Notes: generated from the sequence alone by a model not told the origin. A stretch of 64,000 nucleotides of DNA from Sphingobium sp. Ant17 (GCF_000588875.1 NZ_JEMV01000030.1:443-64442), one strand, 5' to 3'; positions 36,643-46,588 are shown, numbered from the stretch's first letter. A program made the numbers and translations.

Positions 36643-36741
36643 TCGGCGCAGGACGGCAATTGCCGTCTTGCCCAAAGCCGCGCCGCTCGTTATCGGGCTG
36701 GCGTCCGTTACGCTCGTTTGAGCGCAGCGGGCAAAGATCGC

Positions 36742-36946
36742 GCCGGTGCCTCTTGATCGAGGCTTAAAAGGGAAGGCGGTGCGGATGGGTCACACCATCC
36801 AAAGCCGCAGCTGTCCCTGCAACTGTAAGCGGTGAGCGTGATGTACACGGCTTCCTCCTGGAAGGAAGCAGCCACTGGACCCTTAAAAAGTCTGGGAAGG
36901 TCGTACATGACGACATGACCCGTGAGCCAGGAGACCTGCCGGCGTT
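36742..36946 (+). ncRNA. Cobalamin riboswitch (AdoCbl aptamer)
   Basis: Characteristic elements occur in order: GCCGGTGCCTC...GGCTTAAAAGGGAAGGCGGTG, AAAGCCGCAGCTGTCCCTGC with AACTGTAAGCGG, the B12-box stretch GCCACTGGACCC...GGTC, then GACCCGTGAGCCAGGAGACC and TGCCGGCG pairing back to the start. It lies about 215 bases upstream of the btuB-like gene on the same strand and should lower receptor and possibly locus expression when adenosylcobalamin is abundant. The long gap to the start codon probably holds the expression platform. Confidence 0.95.
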
Positions 36947-37161
36947 CTGGTCGCTCTTGCCTTGGTCCAGGGGATGGCCGCGGCACGGTAACTCTCCGTC
37001 TGAGCGACGACAGGAAGGCGGCCGGGGCCGCAACCGTCGTGGGACGCTGGGCTATATATGCGCCGGTTCGTCGCCCTGCGTCGGCCGTCGATCGGCGGGC
37101 CATGCGCCTATCATCGACATGCTCCACCGCCCGATATCGCTCGGCGCGGAGGAGACTATAG
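36947..37161 (+). promoter_or_regulatory. Leader between riboswitch and btuB, probable expression platform
   Basis: Contains AACCGTCGTGGG/ACGGT-type complementary words and GGAGGAGAC (37148-37156) just before the ATG, the ribosome site that the riboswitch could hide. The exact alternative pairing was not worked out. Confidence 0.4.
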
Positions 37162-39038
37162 ATGTACAAACACGGCATATCCCTGCTGGCGCTGGCGGCT
37201 GCCAGTCCCGTTTTCGCCCAGGCGCCCGAACAGATTTCGGACCTGAGCGGCAACAGCACCCCCATCATCGTCACCGCCTCGCGCGTCACCAGCGAAGCGC
37301 GCGAGATCGGCAGCGCGGTGTCGATCATCACCCGCGCCGATATCCAACGCAACCAGATCCTCTTCTTGAAAGACATATTGCAGGACGCGCCCGGCGTGCA
37401 GACGACGGCCGACCGGCCCGGCCAGCTGACCAGCGTCCGCATCCGGGGATCGAACAATAATGAGATTCTCTGGCTGATCGACGGCATCGAACTGGGCGAC
37501 CCCAGCGCGATCAGCACCCAGTTCCAGGCCGATCACCTGACCAGCCGCGACATCGACCGGGTCGAAATCCTGCGCGGCAACCAAAGCTCGCTCTATGGCT
37601 CCGACGCGGTTGGCGGCGTCATCAACATCATCACCCAGCGCGCGACCGAAGAAGGCTTGCAGGTCAATGCCGAAGCCGAAGCCGGTTCCTACGGCATGCG
37701 CAGCGGCGGCGCATCGTTGCTGGGCAAGAGCGGCGCGCTCGATTTTCGCCTGACCGCGACCGGCTATCGCCATGACGGCCCCTCGCTCGCCGATCCCCGC
37801 ACCGCCAGCCCCACAGGGTCGGCCACCGAACAGGACGCATATCGCCGCTACGGCTTTAGCGGCCGGGTCGGCTATCAGGCGACCGACACCTTGTCGCTGC
37901 AAGCGATCGGCTATTGGTTCGACGCCTTCAGCGATCTCGACAATACGACGTCCGACAGCGACGACACCGCCAAAACACGCGACTATGCCGCCGCGGGCCA
38001 GGCCAGCTACAAGAGCCTGGACGGCCAGTTCACCGCCGACCTGACCGCCAGCCGCTATGCCGCGCGCCGCCGCTATTTCGGCACCTGGAACCGGGCCGAA
38101 GGCGACCTGTTCCGTGGCACCAAGGACGAACTGACGCTGGCCCTCGCCTATGGCGGCACCGGCCCTGTCAGCCTGGCCGCAGGGGGCAATTATGAGCGGG
38201 AGAAGACGACCCAGATCACCAGCTTCTCCGGCGCTTTCCCCGCCCGCGTCAACACCCGCTCGGCCTATGCCGAAATCGCGCTGCGGCCGGTTGCGGGGCT
38301 TACCCTGACTGGCGCGGCGCGGGTCGACGATAATAGCCGCTTCGGCACGTTCGACACCTATCGCGGTACGCTGGCCTATGCGCTGGGCGCGCTCAAGCTG
38401 CGCGCCAGCTATGGCACGGGGGCGAAGGCACCGGGCCTCTATCAATTGTTCGACCCGACCTATGGCAATCCAGACCTGCAGGTCGAAACCAGCCGGGGCG
38501 GCGATGTCGGCTTCGACCTCGCGCTGGCCGAAGGGCTGACCGCGCAGGTCAGCTATTTCTTCACCCGCAAGACCAACGAAATTAATTTCGACGCAGCCGT
38601 CCGCCCTTTGGTGGCTATGGCCAGTTCGGCCGCACCCGTGCGGAGGGGATAGAGGTCGGCGTCACTGCCCAGCCGCTGCCCTGGCTCGGTGTCAGCCAGA
38701 CCTATGGCTATACCGACCATGAGCTGGATAGCGACATGGACGGCACCTATGTCAACAGCGGTCGCCCGCGCTATACCGGCACCACATCGGTCATCCTGAC
38801 CCCGGCCGAACGCGCATCGATGACCGCGCGGGTCCGCTATCATGATGGCGATTCGTCGGGCTTTGGCGGCGCGACCCAGGCCTATACGGTGGTCGACCTG
38901 CTCGCCTCCTACGGCATCACCGACCGGGTCGAACTCTATGGCCGCGTCATCAACCTGTTCGATAAATGGTATCAGGTCAGCTACGGCACCCAGACGCTCG
39001 GCCTGTCGGCCTATGGCGGCGTGCGCCTGAGCTTCTGA
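37162..39038 (+). CDS. btuB: TonB-dependent cobalamin receptor (BtuB-like), frameshifted
   Basis: MYKHGISLLALAAASPVFAQ is a signal peptide. A TonB box-like PIIVTASR, the plug (TSVRIRGSNNNEILWLIDGI, SSLYGSDAVGGVINIITQ) and a beta-barrel follow. The frame breaks at FDAAVRP. Restoring one C at 38,604-38,607 (CCCCTTTGG) gives PFGGYGQFGRTRAEGIEVG, and the last strands ELYGRVINLFDKWYQVSYGT end in aromatic Phe (VRLSF). Repaired length is about 625 residues, normal for BtuB. It imports vitamin B12 across the outer membrane. Control by the upstream riboswitch strongly supports the substrate. Confidence 0.9.
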
Positions 39039-39114
39039 TATGATCCCGTCCCCGCCATCAGACCCCGTAAGGCAGGCTGCGCTTGGCCAAGGCCGGGTCG
39101 TTGGCGGGGAAGGG

Positions 39115-39950
39115 TCAGCGCGGCTTGACCGCGCGGGCGATCGCCTGCGCCGCCTGCACATAGGCGGGGCCGCCGCATACCGTCCACGCCTGCGGAATGG
39201 CGATGCGCGGGATAGTGCGCAGCGCGGGGTGGTGCAGCATTTCGGTGCCCTGATCGGTCACTTTCTGCGTCGCGCTTTCGATGATCAGATAGTCGGGCCG
39301 CGCCGCCACCATCTCCTCCAGGCTCATCTGCGACAGGGCGGGTTTGCCCAAGCGAGTCGCCAGATTGGTGACGCCCGTGCGCGCCAGCAGATCGTCGATC
39401 AGCGTGCCCGATCCGGTCAGATAGCCGCGCCGCTGATAATAAGCCGCCACCGGCGCGCGCGCGGGCCGGGGCAATCGCGCCAGGTCCGCCTCCATCCGCG
39501 CGATCAGCGCCTCGCCACGCGCGGGATGCCCCACCGCCTGCGCCACCTGCCGGATCGAGGCAAGGATGCTGGCGTAATTTTCCGCCGATTGCAGGTCGAG
39601 CGTGCGGAAGGGCAGGCTCTTGAACGGGGCGAGTGCCGGATGCCGCGCGCGGGCAGGCCGATCACCAGATCGGGCCGTGCCGCCAGCACTTCCTCCGACG
39701 TGCCGCGCAGCATCGGCAGGCCGCGCGCCGCCTCTGCCGCCGCCGACATGTCGGAATCGCGCACATTGCTGGTCAGCCCGGCAATCTGCGACCGGTCGGC
39801 CAGCGCCAGCACCAGTTGATCGGAACACAGGTTCAGCGACACGATACGCTCCGGCCGCTGGGGCGCAACGCCACGCCGCTCGGCCGCCGCGCCGGGCAAA
39901 GCAACGCACAACAGGCAGGTGGCAAGGGCAAGCGAGCGCAAGATCATCAT
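39115..39950 (-). CDS. btuF: Periplasmic cobalamin-binding protein (BtuF-like), frameshifted
   Basis: The ATG at 39950 begins MMILRSLALATCLLCVALPG, a signal peptide, then RIVSLNLCSDQLVLALADRS and EEVLAARPDLVIGLPA, as in FecB/BtuF binding proteins. The frame breaks there. The second frame continues RHPALAPFKSLPFRTLDLQS, IDDLLARTGVTNLATRLGK and TVCGGPAYVQAAQAI. Adding one G within GCGCGCGG near 39,645 joins them. It should deliver B12 to the BtuCD transporter. It lies on the strand opposite to btuB and btuCD, between them, so it is divergent from btuC and shares its promoter region. Confidence 0.85.
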
Positions 39951-40003
39951 CGCGCTTCCATAACGCCCCGGTGCCGTGACACAAGCAAGCCCGATCGGAC
40001 CCC

Positions 40004-41017
40004 ATGCGCCTGACCCATGAACCGCCCGCGCCGCGCCATCCTGCGCTGATGCCGCTGCTGATCGCCGGGGTGGTGATCGTCGCGGTCGCATCGCTGCGGC
40101 TTGGCCCGGTCACGCTTTCGCTCGACCGGCTGCTGGCCGTCGTCATGGGTCATGGCGATCCGGTCGCGACCACCATATTGCTCGACCTGCGCCTGCCGCG
40201 CACGCTCATCGGCCTGCTGGTCGGGGCGATGCTGGGGCTGGCGGGTGCAGTTTTGCAGGGCTATTTGCGCAATCCGCTGGCCGAACCCTCGGTGCTGGGC
40301 GCCTCCAATGCCGCCGCCCTGGGCGCAGTCGCCGCCATTTATTTCGGCGTGGCGGGCTGGCACCCCGCGATGCTGCCCCTGCTCTCGATCGCCACCGGGC
40401 TGATCGCGCTGCTGCTGCTCTTCACCCTCGCCGGGCGCGCGGAAAGCGCGTTGACGCTGATCCTGGCGGGCATCGCCGTATCGACGCTGGCCGGGGCGGG
40501 GATCAGCCTGGCGCTCAACCTCTCGCCCAATCCCTTCGCGGCGATGGAGATCATGACCTGGCTGATGGGGTCGATCGAAAACCGGTCGATCGATCATGTC
40601 TGGATCGTCCTGCCTTGCGTGATCGTCGGCGGCGCGCTGCTGCTCATCGACCGGCGCGCGCTCGACGCGCTGACGCTGGGCGAGGATGGCGCGCGCTCGC
40701 TCGGCGTCGATCTGCGCCGTACCCGCACCCGCCTGCTGCTCGGCGTCGCGATCGGCGTGGGCGGGGCGGTGTCGGTGTCCGGTTCGATCGGCTTCATCGG
40801 CCTCATCGTCCCCCATCTCGTCCGCCCGCTCACGGATCGCAGCCCATCCGCCATCCTGCTCCCCTCGCTGCTGGGCGGCGCGATCCTGCTGGTCGCCGCC
40901 GACATCCTCGTCCGGCTGATCCCCACCACCAGCGAGTTGAAGCTCGGCGTGGTGACCGCCTTCCTCGGCGTCCCCATCTTCCTGCTCCATCTGTTGCGGG
41001 AGCGGCGGACATGGTGA
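40004..41017 (+). CDS. btuC: Cobalamin ABC transporter permease (FecCD/BtuC)
   Basis: A 337-residue FecCD-family permease with about ten membrane segments. LDLRLPRTLIGLLVGAMLGL, AGAVLQGYLRNPLAEPSVLG and then GSIGFIGLIVPHLVRPLTD are the family signatures. It forms the inner-membrane channel for corrinoid import with BtuD. The family also includes siderophore permeases; the B12 assignment comes from the locus. The stop overlaps the start of btuD. Confidence 0.92.
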   Translation: MRLTHEPPAPRHPALMPLLIAGVVIVAVASLRLGPVTLSLDRLLAVVMGHGDPVATTILLDLRLPRTLIGLLVGAMLGLAGAVLQGYLRNPLAEPSVLGASNAAALGAVAAIYFGVAGWHPAMLPLLSIATGLIALLLLFTLAGRAESALTLILAGIAVSTLAGAGISLALNLSPNPFAAMEIMTWLMGSIENRSIDHVWIVLPCVIVGGALLLIDRRALDALTLGEDGARSLGVDLRRTRTRLLLGVAIGVGGAVSVSGSIGFIGLIVPHLVRPLTDRSPSAILLPSLLGGAILLVAADILVRLIPTTSELKLGVVTAFLGVPIFLLHLLRERRTW

Positions 41018-41808
41018 CGATCCGGGTCGAGGGGCTGTGCGCCCGGCTTGGCCGCCGCGCGGTGCTGCAGGATATCGACGCGACGCTCGCCCCTGGCGCG
41101 CTGATCGGCATCATCGGCCCCAATGGCGCGGGCAAATCGACGCTGGTGCGGGCTATGCTCGGCCTCATAGATACTACGCGCGGCAGTGTCACGATCGACG
41201 GCCACGCCATCGCCACCCTGCCGCCGCGCGACCGCGCCCGCGCCATCGCCTATCTGCCGCAGGGGCAGACGCTGCACTGGCCGCTCAGCGTCGAGCGGCT
41301 GGTCGCGCTCGGCCGCCTGCCCCATCTTGGCCCGATGTCGCGCATCGGCGCGGCGGACCATGACGCCATAGCCGCCGCGATGGCCCGCACCGATGTCGCC
41401 CATATCGCCGACCGGATCGCCACCGAATTGTCGGGCGGCGAGCGCGCCCGCGTCATGCTCGCCCGCGCGCTGGCGGTGGGGGCACCCGGCCTGGCCGTGG
41501 ACGAACCCCTCGCCGCGCTCGACCCCGGTCATCAGATCGACGTTATGCAGTTGCTCGCGCGGGAGGCGCGGGCGGGCGGGCTGGTCATCGCCGTGCTGCA
41601 CGACCTCTCCATGGCGGCGCGCTATTGCGACCGGCTGCTGCTGCTCGATCGCGGCACTTTGGTCGCCGATGGCCCGCCCGACGCGGTGCTGACGCAGGAC
41701 CGGTTGCGCGCCGTCTATGGCATCACCAGCCGCATCGATTTCGCCACCACGCCGCCGCTGGTCGCCCCGCTTGATCGCTGGACCGGCACGCCTGACCATG
41801 GAGAATAA
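41011..41808 (+). CDS. btuD: Cobalamin ABC transporter ATP-binding protein (BtuD-like)
   Basis: A 265-residue ATPase. Walker A IIGPNGAGKSTLVRAML, Q-loop YLPQGQTLHWPL, signature ELSGGERARVMLARAL, Walker B GLAVDEPLAALD, and switch His VLHDLSMAARY are all visible. The ATG at 41011 overlaps btuC by seven bases, so the two are coupled. It energises B12 import across the inner membrane. It ends two bases before the cobT start, whose ribosome site lies inside its last codons. Confidence 0.93.
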   Translation: MVTIRVEGLCARLGRRAVLQDIDATLAPGALIGIIGPNGAGKSTLVRAMLGLIDTTRGSVTIDGHAIATLPPRDRARAIAYLPQGQTLHWPLSVERLVALGRLPHLGPMSRIGAADHDAIAAAMARTDVAHIADRIATELSGGERARVMLARALAVGAPGLAVDEPLAALDPGHQIDVMQLLAREARAGGLVIAVLHDLSMAARYCDRLLLLDRGTLVADGPPDAVLTQDRLRAVYGITSRIDFATTPPLVAPLDRWTGTPDHGE

Positions 41809-41809
41809 G

Positions 41810-42838
41810 ATGCCCCCAGCCGCCCCCTTCTGGTCCAGCCCCGCCGACTTCGACGCCGCCTTGCGCGCGCTGCCCGGTCCCGACACCGACGCCATCGCCG
41901 CCGCCGCCGCGCGGCAGGCGCAACTGACCAAGCCCGCCGGGTCGCTCGCCCGGCTGGAGCAACTCGCGCTGTTCTTCGCCGGGTGGCAGGGGCGCGCGAT
42001 TCCGGCGCTGGACCAGGGGCGAGTGCTGATCTTCGCGGGCAATCATGGCGTCACCGTCCATGGCGTCAGCGCCTTTCCCGCCGAAGTCACCGCGCAGATG
42101 GTCGCCAATTTCAATGCTGGCGGCGCGGCGATCAACGCGCTGGCCGCCGCCGCCAGCCTCGACCTGCGCGTCGTGCCGATCGACCTTGACCGCCCCACCG
42201 CCGATTTCACGCAAGGCGCGGCGATGAGCGATGCGGACTGCCTCGCGGCGCTGGCGATCGGCGCGGCGGCGGTGGAGCCAGGCCTCGACCTCGTGCTGCT
42301 CGGCGAAATGGGCATCGGCAATTCGACCGCCGCCGCCACCCTCGCCGCGCGCAGCCTGGGCGGCAGCGCGGCCGATTGGGTCGGGCCAGGCACCGGCGTC
42401 GATGCCGACGGCATTGCCCGCAAGATCGCGGTGATCGACCGGGCGCTCGCCTTCCATGCCGACGCCCCGATGACCCCGTTCGAAACGCTGCGGCGCGTCG
42501 GCGGGCGAGAGATTGCGGCGATGGCGGGCGCGGCGCTGCGCGCCCGGCAATTGCGCATCCCCGTGATGCTCGATGGGTTCATCAGCGGCGCGGCCATCGC
42601 CCCGCTCGCCGCCGCCCATCCCGCCATCACCGATCATTGCCTCGCGGGCCATTGTTCGGCCGAACCCGGCCATGACCGGCTGCTCCGCCAGCTTGGCCTT
42701 GATCCGCTGCTGCGCCTTGGCATGCGCCTTGGCGAAGGCAGCGGCGCGGCGGTGGCGGCCAATATCGTGCGGTCCGCGCTCGCCGTCCATGCGCAGATGG
42801 CGACCTTCGCGCAGGCCGGCGTGTCGGGCGCGGCATGA
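41810..42838 (+). CDS. cobT: Nicotinate-nucleotide--dimethylbenzimidazole phosphoribosyltransferase
   Basis: A 342-residue protein from ATG 41810, which has GGAG at 41800-41803; an ATG at 41798 inside btuD is less likely. Motifs include RQAQLTKPAGSLARLEQLAL, FAGNHGVTVHGVSAFP, LGEMGIGNSTAAATLAA and LRLGMRLGEGSGAAVA, with the catalytic Glu in GEGSG. It makes alpha-ribazole phosphate, the lower ligand of cobalamin, from DMB and NaMN. Part of the locus operon; it overlaps the phosphatase gene by four bases. Confidence 0.95.
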   Translation: MPPAAPFWSSPADFDAALRALPGPDTDAIAAAAARQAQLTKPAGSLARLEQLALFFAGWQGRAIPALDQGRVLIFAGNHGVTVHGVSAFPAEVTAQMVANFNAGGAAINALAAAASLDLRVVPIDLDRPTADFTQGAAMSDADCLAALAIGAAAVEPGLDLVLLGEMGIGNSTAAATLAARSLGGSAADWVGPGTGVDADGIARKIAVIDRALAFHADAPMTPFETLRRVGGREIAAMAGAALRARQLRIPVMLDGFISGAAIAPLAAAHPAITDHCLAGHCSAEPGHDRLLRQLGLDPLLRLGMRLGEGSGAAVAANIVRSALAVHAQMATFAQAGVSGAA

Positions 42839-43404
42839 CGCCCCGGCTGCTCCATTTGCTGCGCCACGGTGCGCCCGACACGCCCGGCCTGCTGATGGGC
42901 CGCACCGATGGCGCACCGACACAGGCAGGGATCGACGCCTGCCGCGCTCGCGCCAACGACCTCGCCGTGACCGCCATCGTCAGTTCCGACCTGACCCGCG
43001 CCAGCGCCGCCGCCGACGCGATCGGCCGCGACCATCGCCTGCCTGTGCTGCTCGATCCGCGCTGGCGAGAGCTGGATTTCGGCGCATGGGATGGCCTCCC
43101 CCCATCCGCTGTCCCGGCGCAGGCCTTTGCCCGCTTCCATGCCGATCCCGACGCCAACCCGCCACCGGGCGGCGAGCGCTGGTCGATGCTGGTCGACCGC
43201 GTCGCTGCCGCCACCGCCGCGCTGACCGCCGACTCCACCCTCATCCTCACCCATGGCGGCGCGATGCGCGCGGCCATCGCCCATCTATGCGGCCTGACCC
43301 CTGCGCAAAGCTGGGCGTTCGACCTGCCCTATGCGTCCTTGCTCTCGCTGCGCCTGTGGCCCGGCCCGCAGCCTGCCGCGCAGATTATCGGCCTGCACCC
43401 ATGA
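42835..43404 (+). CDS. cobC: Alpha-ribazole phosphatase-like histidine phosphatase
   Basis: A 189-residue histidine phosphatase. LLHLLRHGAPDTPGLLMGRT holds the catalytic LRHG motif. SSDLTRASAAADAIG, then WRELDFGAWDGLPPSA (the family Glu) and LILTHGGAMRAAIAH (second His) follow. In cobalamin synthesis this enzyme (CobC of Salmonella naming) removes phosphate from alpha-ribazole-5'-phosphate or cobalamin-5'-phosphate. The stop overlaps the cobS start (ATGA). The name cobC is also used for the aminotransferase below in Pseudomonas nomenclature; here it follows Salmonella. Confidence 0.88.
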   Translation: MTPRLLHLLRHGAPDTPGLLMGRTDGAPTQAGIDACRARANDLAVTAIVSSDLTRASAAADAIGRDHRLPVLLDPRWRELDFGAWDGLPPSAVPAQAFARFHADPDANPPPGGERWSMLVDRVAAATAALTADSTLILTHGGAMRAAIAHLCGLTPAQSWAFDLPYASLLSLRLWPGPQPAAQIIGLHP

Positions 43405-44105
43405 AGGGGCTGATCATCGCGCTCCAGTTCCTCACCCGCCTGCCGATGCCGCGCGTCACCGCCTCGGCACAGGATTTCGCCCGGTCGATGCGCTGGTTCC
43501 CTCTCGTCGGCCTGATCCTCGGCGCGCTGATCGCTGCCGCCTGCGGGGCGGGGGCGCGGATCGACCCGTGGGTCGGCGCACTGCTCGGCCTTATCGCCTG
43601 GGTCGGGCTGACCGGCGCGCTGCATCTCGACGGGCTGGGCGACATGGCCGATGCGGCAGGCGCGGTCCATAAGGACAAGGATCGCCTGCGCGCCGTCCTC
43701 TCCGACCCCCATGTCGGCAGCTTCGGCGTCGTCGCGATCGCGCTGCAACTCCTCACCAAGTTGATCCTGCTCCATGCGCTGCTCGATCGCGCGCCTCTCG
43801 CCGCGCTGATCCTGATCCCCTTCGCGGCGCGGATCGCCCCGCTCTGGTGGACCCGCCTGCTCCCGCCGCTGCACGAAGGCCTCGGCACTGCCTTTCGCGG
43901 CGCGATCCGCCCGGTCGATCCGGCGCTCTGGGCCGCCGCCTGGCTGCTCGCCTGCTGGTGGATGCCCGGCCTGCTCGCCGCGCCGGTGCTGATGCTCAGC
44001 TGGGGCCTGTGGCTCCGTCGCCGGATCGGCGGCATTTCGGGCGATGGCCATGGCGCGGGCATCGAACTTGTCGAAAGCGGCCTGCTGCTGGCGGTGCTGC
44101 TATGA
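43401..44105 (+). CDS. cobS: Adenosylcobinamide-GDP ribazoletransferase (cobalamin synthase)
   Basis: A 234-residue inner-membrane protein. IALQFLTRLPMPRVTASAQD, then GLTGALHLDGLGDMADAAGA and VLSDPHVGSFGVVAIALQLL are the CobS signatures, with the conserved Asp-rich HLDGLGDMAD. It joins alpha-ribazole to adenosylcobinamide-GDP. The start overlaps the phosphatase gene and the stop overlaps the next gene (ATGATCGAC), so all are coupled. Confidence 0.95.
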   Translation: MKGLIIALQFLTRLPMPRVTASAQDFARSMRWFPLVGLILGALIAAACGAGARIDPWVGALLGLIAWVGLTGALHLDGLGDMADAAGAVHKDKDRLRAVLSDPHVGSFGVVAIALQLLTKLILLHALLDRAPLAALILIPFAARIAPLWWTRLLPPLHEGLGTAFRGAIRPVDPALWAAAWLLACWWMPGLLAAPVLMLSWGLWLRRRIGGISGDGHGAGIELVESGLLLAVLL

Positions 44106-45081
44106 TCGACCGCTGGCACTGGCATGGCGGCGGGCTTGGCGCGGTGCGCGCCCATTTCGGTGCGGGCGATACACCCTGGATCGACCTGTCGACCGGCATC
44201 AACCCCCAGCCCTGGCCCATACCGCCGCTCGCGATCGACTGGGCACGCCTGCCCGATGACGCGGCCCTGCAGGCGCTCGAAGCCGCCGCCGCCGCGCATG
44301 TCGGCGTCGATCCCGCCACGGTCTGCGCCCTGCCCGGCACCGAGATCGGCCTGCGCCTGATCGGCGACCTGCTGCCCGGCCCCGCCTGCTACATCACCCC
44401 CGCCTATCGCACCCATGGCGAGATGATCGTCGGTAGCACACCGGTTAGCCGCGCCCATCTGGCCGCGGCCGACGACCAGACACTGATCCTCGCCAACCCC
44501 AACAACCCGGACGGCCATCGCTTCGACCGCCCCGCCCTGCACGACCTGCTCGCACGGCGCGGCGGCGAGGGCTGGCTGATCCTCGACGAAGCCTTTGCCG
44601 ATGCCGACCCGACGATCAGCTTTGCCGATCAGGTTGTTGACGACCGCCGCCTGCTGGTCTTCCGCTCCTTCGGCAAATTTTTCGGGCTTGCAGGCGTGCG
44701 GCTCGGCTTTGTGATCGGCCCGCCCGCGATCCTCGCCGCCGTCCGCCGCAAGCTGGGAGCATGGCCACTCTCCGCCCCGGCCATCGCCATCGGCACCGCC
44801 GCCTATCGCGACCAGCCCTGGATCGCCGCCACCCGTCAGCGCCTTGCACAACAGGCCGACATCCTCGACGCGCTACTGATCCGCTGCGGCTACCGCCCGA
44901 TCGGCACTTGCCCCATGTTCCGCCTGATCGAAACCGACGACGCCCCCGCATTGTTCGAGCGTCTCGCCCGCCGCGCCATCCTCACCCGCCCCTTCACCGA
45001 GCAACCCCGCTGGCTACGCATCGGCCTGCCCGCCAATGCCGCCGCCTCCGACCGGCTCGAAGCGGCGCTGCGCCATGCTGA
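44102..45081 (+). CDS. L-threonine-O-3-phosphate decarboxylase-like aminotransferase (CobC/CobD type)
   Basis: A PLP-dependent fold-type I enzyme of about 325 residues. WIDLSTGINPQPWPIPPLAI, TLILANPNNPDGHRFDR, GWLILDEAFADADPTISFAD and FRSFGKFFGLAGVRLGFVIG (PLP-lysine in SFGK) are characteristic. It supplies (R)-1-aminopropanol phosphate for the corrinoid side arm. As written, the frame runs on into the cobD gene. Restoring one G at 45,077 (CATGCTGAG to CATGGCTGAG) would end it LRHG-stop, overlapping a cobD ATG, as in related operons. The apparent fusion is therefore probably not real. Confidence 0.85.
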
Positions 45082-46012
45082 GCCGGTCGCGCTCGTCGCC
45101 CTGATGCTCGACGCCGCGATCGGCTGGCCCGCCTGGCTATATGCGCGGATCGGCCACCCGGTCGGGCTTTTTGCGCGCCTCATCGACGGGTGCGAGGCGC
45201 GCTGGAACCGCCCGCACGGACGCGACGCCACCCGCCGCTTGGGCGGCATCGCCACGGTCCTGCTCCTCCTGATCGTTGCAGCGGGCGGCGGCTGGATCGT
45301 GCAGACCACCATCCTGCACCTGTGCGGCCCCTATGGCTGGCTACTTCTTGCCCTGCTCGCCTTTCCCGCGCTCGCCCAGCGCAGCCTGTTCGACCATGTC
45401 CGCGCCGTGGCGCAGGCGCTTGCCGCCGACGACCTGCCCCGCGCCCGCCAGCAGGTCGCCCGTATCGTCGGCCGCGATACCGATGCGCTCGATGCCAGCG
45501 GCGTCGCCCGCGCCGCGATCGAAAGCCTGGCGGAAAGCTTCTGCGACGGCATCGTAGCGCCGCTCTTCTGGCTGTTGCTGCTCGGCCTGCCCGGCGTCTG
45601 GGCCTATAAGGCGATCAACACCGCCGACAGCCTGATCGGCCATCGCGAACCGCGCTGGCGGGCGTTCGGCTGGGCGGCGGCGCGCAGCGACGATCTGCTC
45701 AACCTGCTGCCCGCGCGGATCGGCGGGGCATTAATCTGCATCGCGGGCGGCGGCGGATGGCGCATCCTGCGGCGCCACGCGCGCGCGCATGCCTCTCCCA
45801 ATGCGGGCTGGACCGAAGCGGCGATGGCGGGGGCCTTGCGCCTGCGCCTCGCCGGGCCGATCGCCTATGATGGCGTCGCTTGCCCCAAGCCCTGGATCGG
45901 CGACGGGAGGGCGCAGGCCGATGCCCGGGATATCCACCGGGCGCTGCGCATCACAATCCGCGCCTGCCTGCTGCTCTGGCTGATCGCCGGGCTGTGGGCA
46001 TGGTTGGCATGA
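45075..46012 (+). CDS. cobD: Adenosylcobinamide-phosphate synthase
   Basis: About 312 residues, polytopic. After restoring one G at 45,077 the start reads MAEPVALVALMLDAAIGWPA, the normal CobD/CbiB start. HPVGLFARLIDGCEARWNRP, AIESLAESFCDGIVAPLFWL, YKAINTADSLIGHREPRWRA and WTEAAMAGALRLRLAGPIAY are the family motifs. It attaches aminopropanol phosphate to adenosylcobyric acid in the inner membrane. In the sequence as given it is fused to the preceding aminotransferase. Its stop is followed directly by cobP. Confidence 0.88.
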
Positions 46013-46026
46013 AGGAGAAGACGGAC

Positions 46027-46577
46027 ATGACCATAGATCATAGCCTGCTGGTGCTGGGCGGCGCGCGATCGGGCAAGAGCCGCTATGCGCAGGCCCGCGC
46101 CGAAGCGACCGGCCTCGACCGCTGCTTCATCGCCACGGCGCAGCCTTTGACGACGAAATGCACGACCGCATCATCCGCCACCAGCAGGATCGCGATGCCC
46201 TGTGGCATACGGTCGAAGCGCCGATGGCGCTCGCCGACGCAATCCGCACCCACGCCGCGCCGGGCCGCGTGCTGCTCATTGATTGCCTGACGCTCTGGAC
46301 CTCCAACCTGCTGCTCGCGGATCGGGACATCGACGCCGCAACTGACGATCTGATCGCCGCCATCACCGCCGCGCCCGGCCCCGTCATCCTCGTCGCCAAT
46401 GAAGTCGGCCTCGGCATCGTGCCTGACAATGCGCTCGCCCGCCGCTTCCGCGATGCCGCAGGGCTGCTCAACCAGCGCGTCGCCGCCTCCGTGCGCGAAG
46501 TCCAGTTCCTCGCCGCAGGCCTGCCGCTCACGCTCAAGGGGGCCGCCCCTCTGGCGCAACCGGGCGCAACCGGCTAG
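46027..46577 (+). CDS. cobP: Bifunctional adenosylcobinamide kinase/guanylyltransferase, frameshifted
   Basis: The ATG at 46027 (MTIDHSLLVLGGARSGKSRY) opens with the CobU/CobP P-loop GGARSGKS, then RCFIATAQP. The frame breaks there. Restoring one T (CCTTTTGAC near 46,145) gives PFDDEMHDRIIRHQQDRDAL and continues in the second frame to RVLLIDCLTLWTSNLLL, VILVANEVGLGIVPDNALAR and FLAAGLPLTLK. It phosphorylates adenosylcobinamide and adds GMP. Repaired length is 183 residues, normal. A start at 46009 overlapping cobD is possible. Confidence 0.88.
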
Positions 46578-46588
46578 GTCACGAGGCC

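Noticed and set aside
36708-37517. Minus-strand frame across the cobalamin riboswitch
   Set aside because: The region is clearly the riboswitch and start of btuB on the other strand. The frame is a shadow.
44102-46012. True bifunctional aminotransferase-CobD fusion
   Set aside because: One inserted G at the junction gives two normal genes with an overlap typical of this operon, and the same kind of one-base loss occurs in twelve other places. Kept only as a finding to check.
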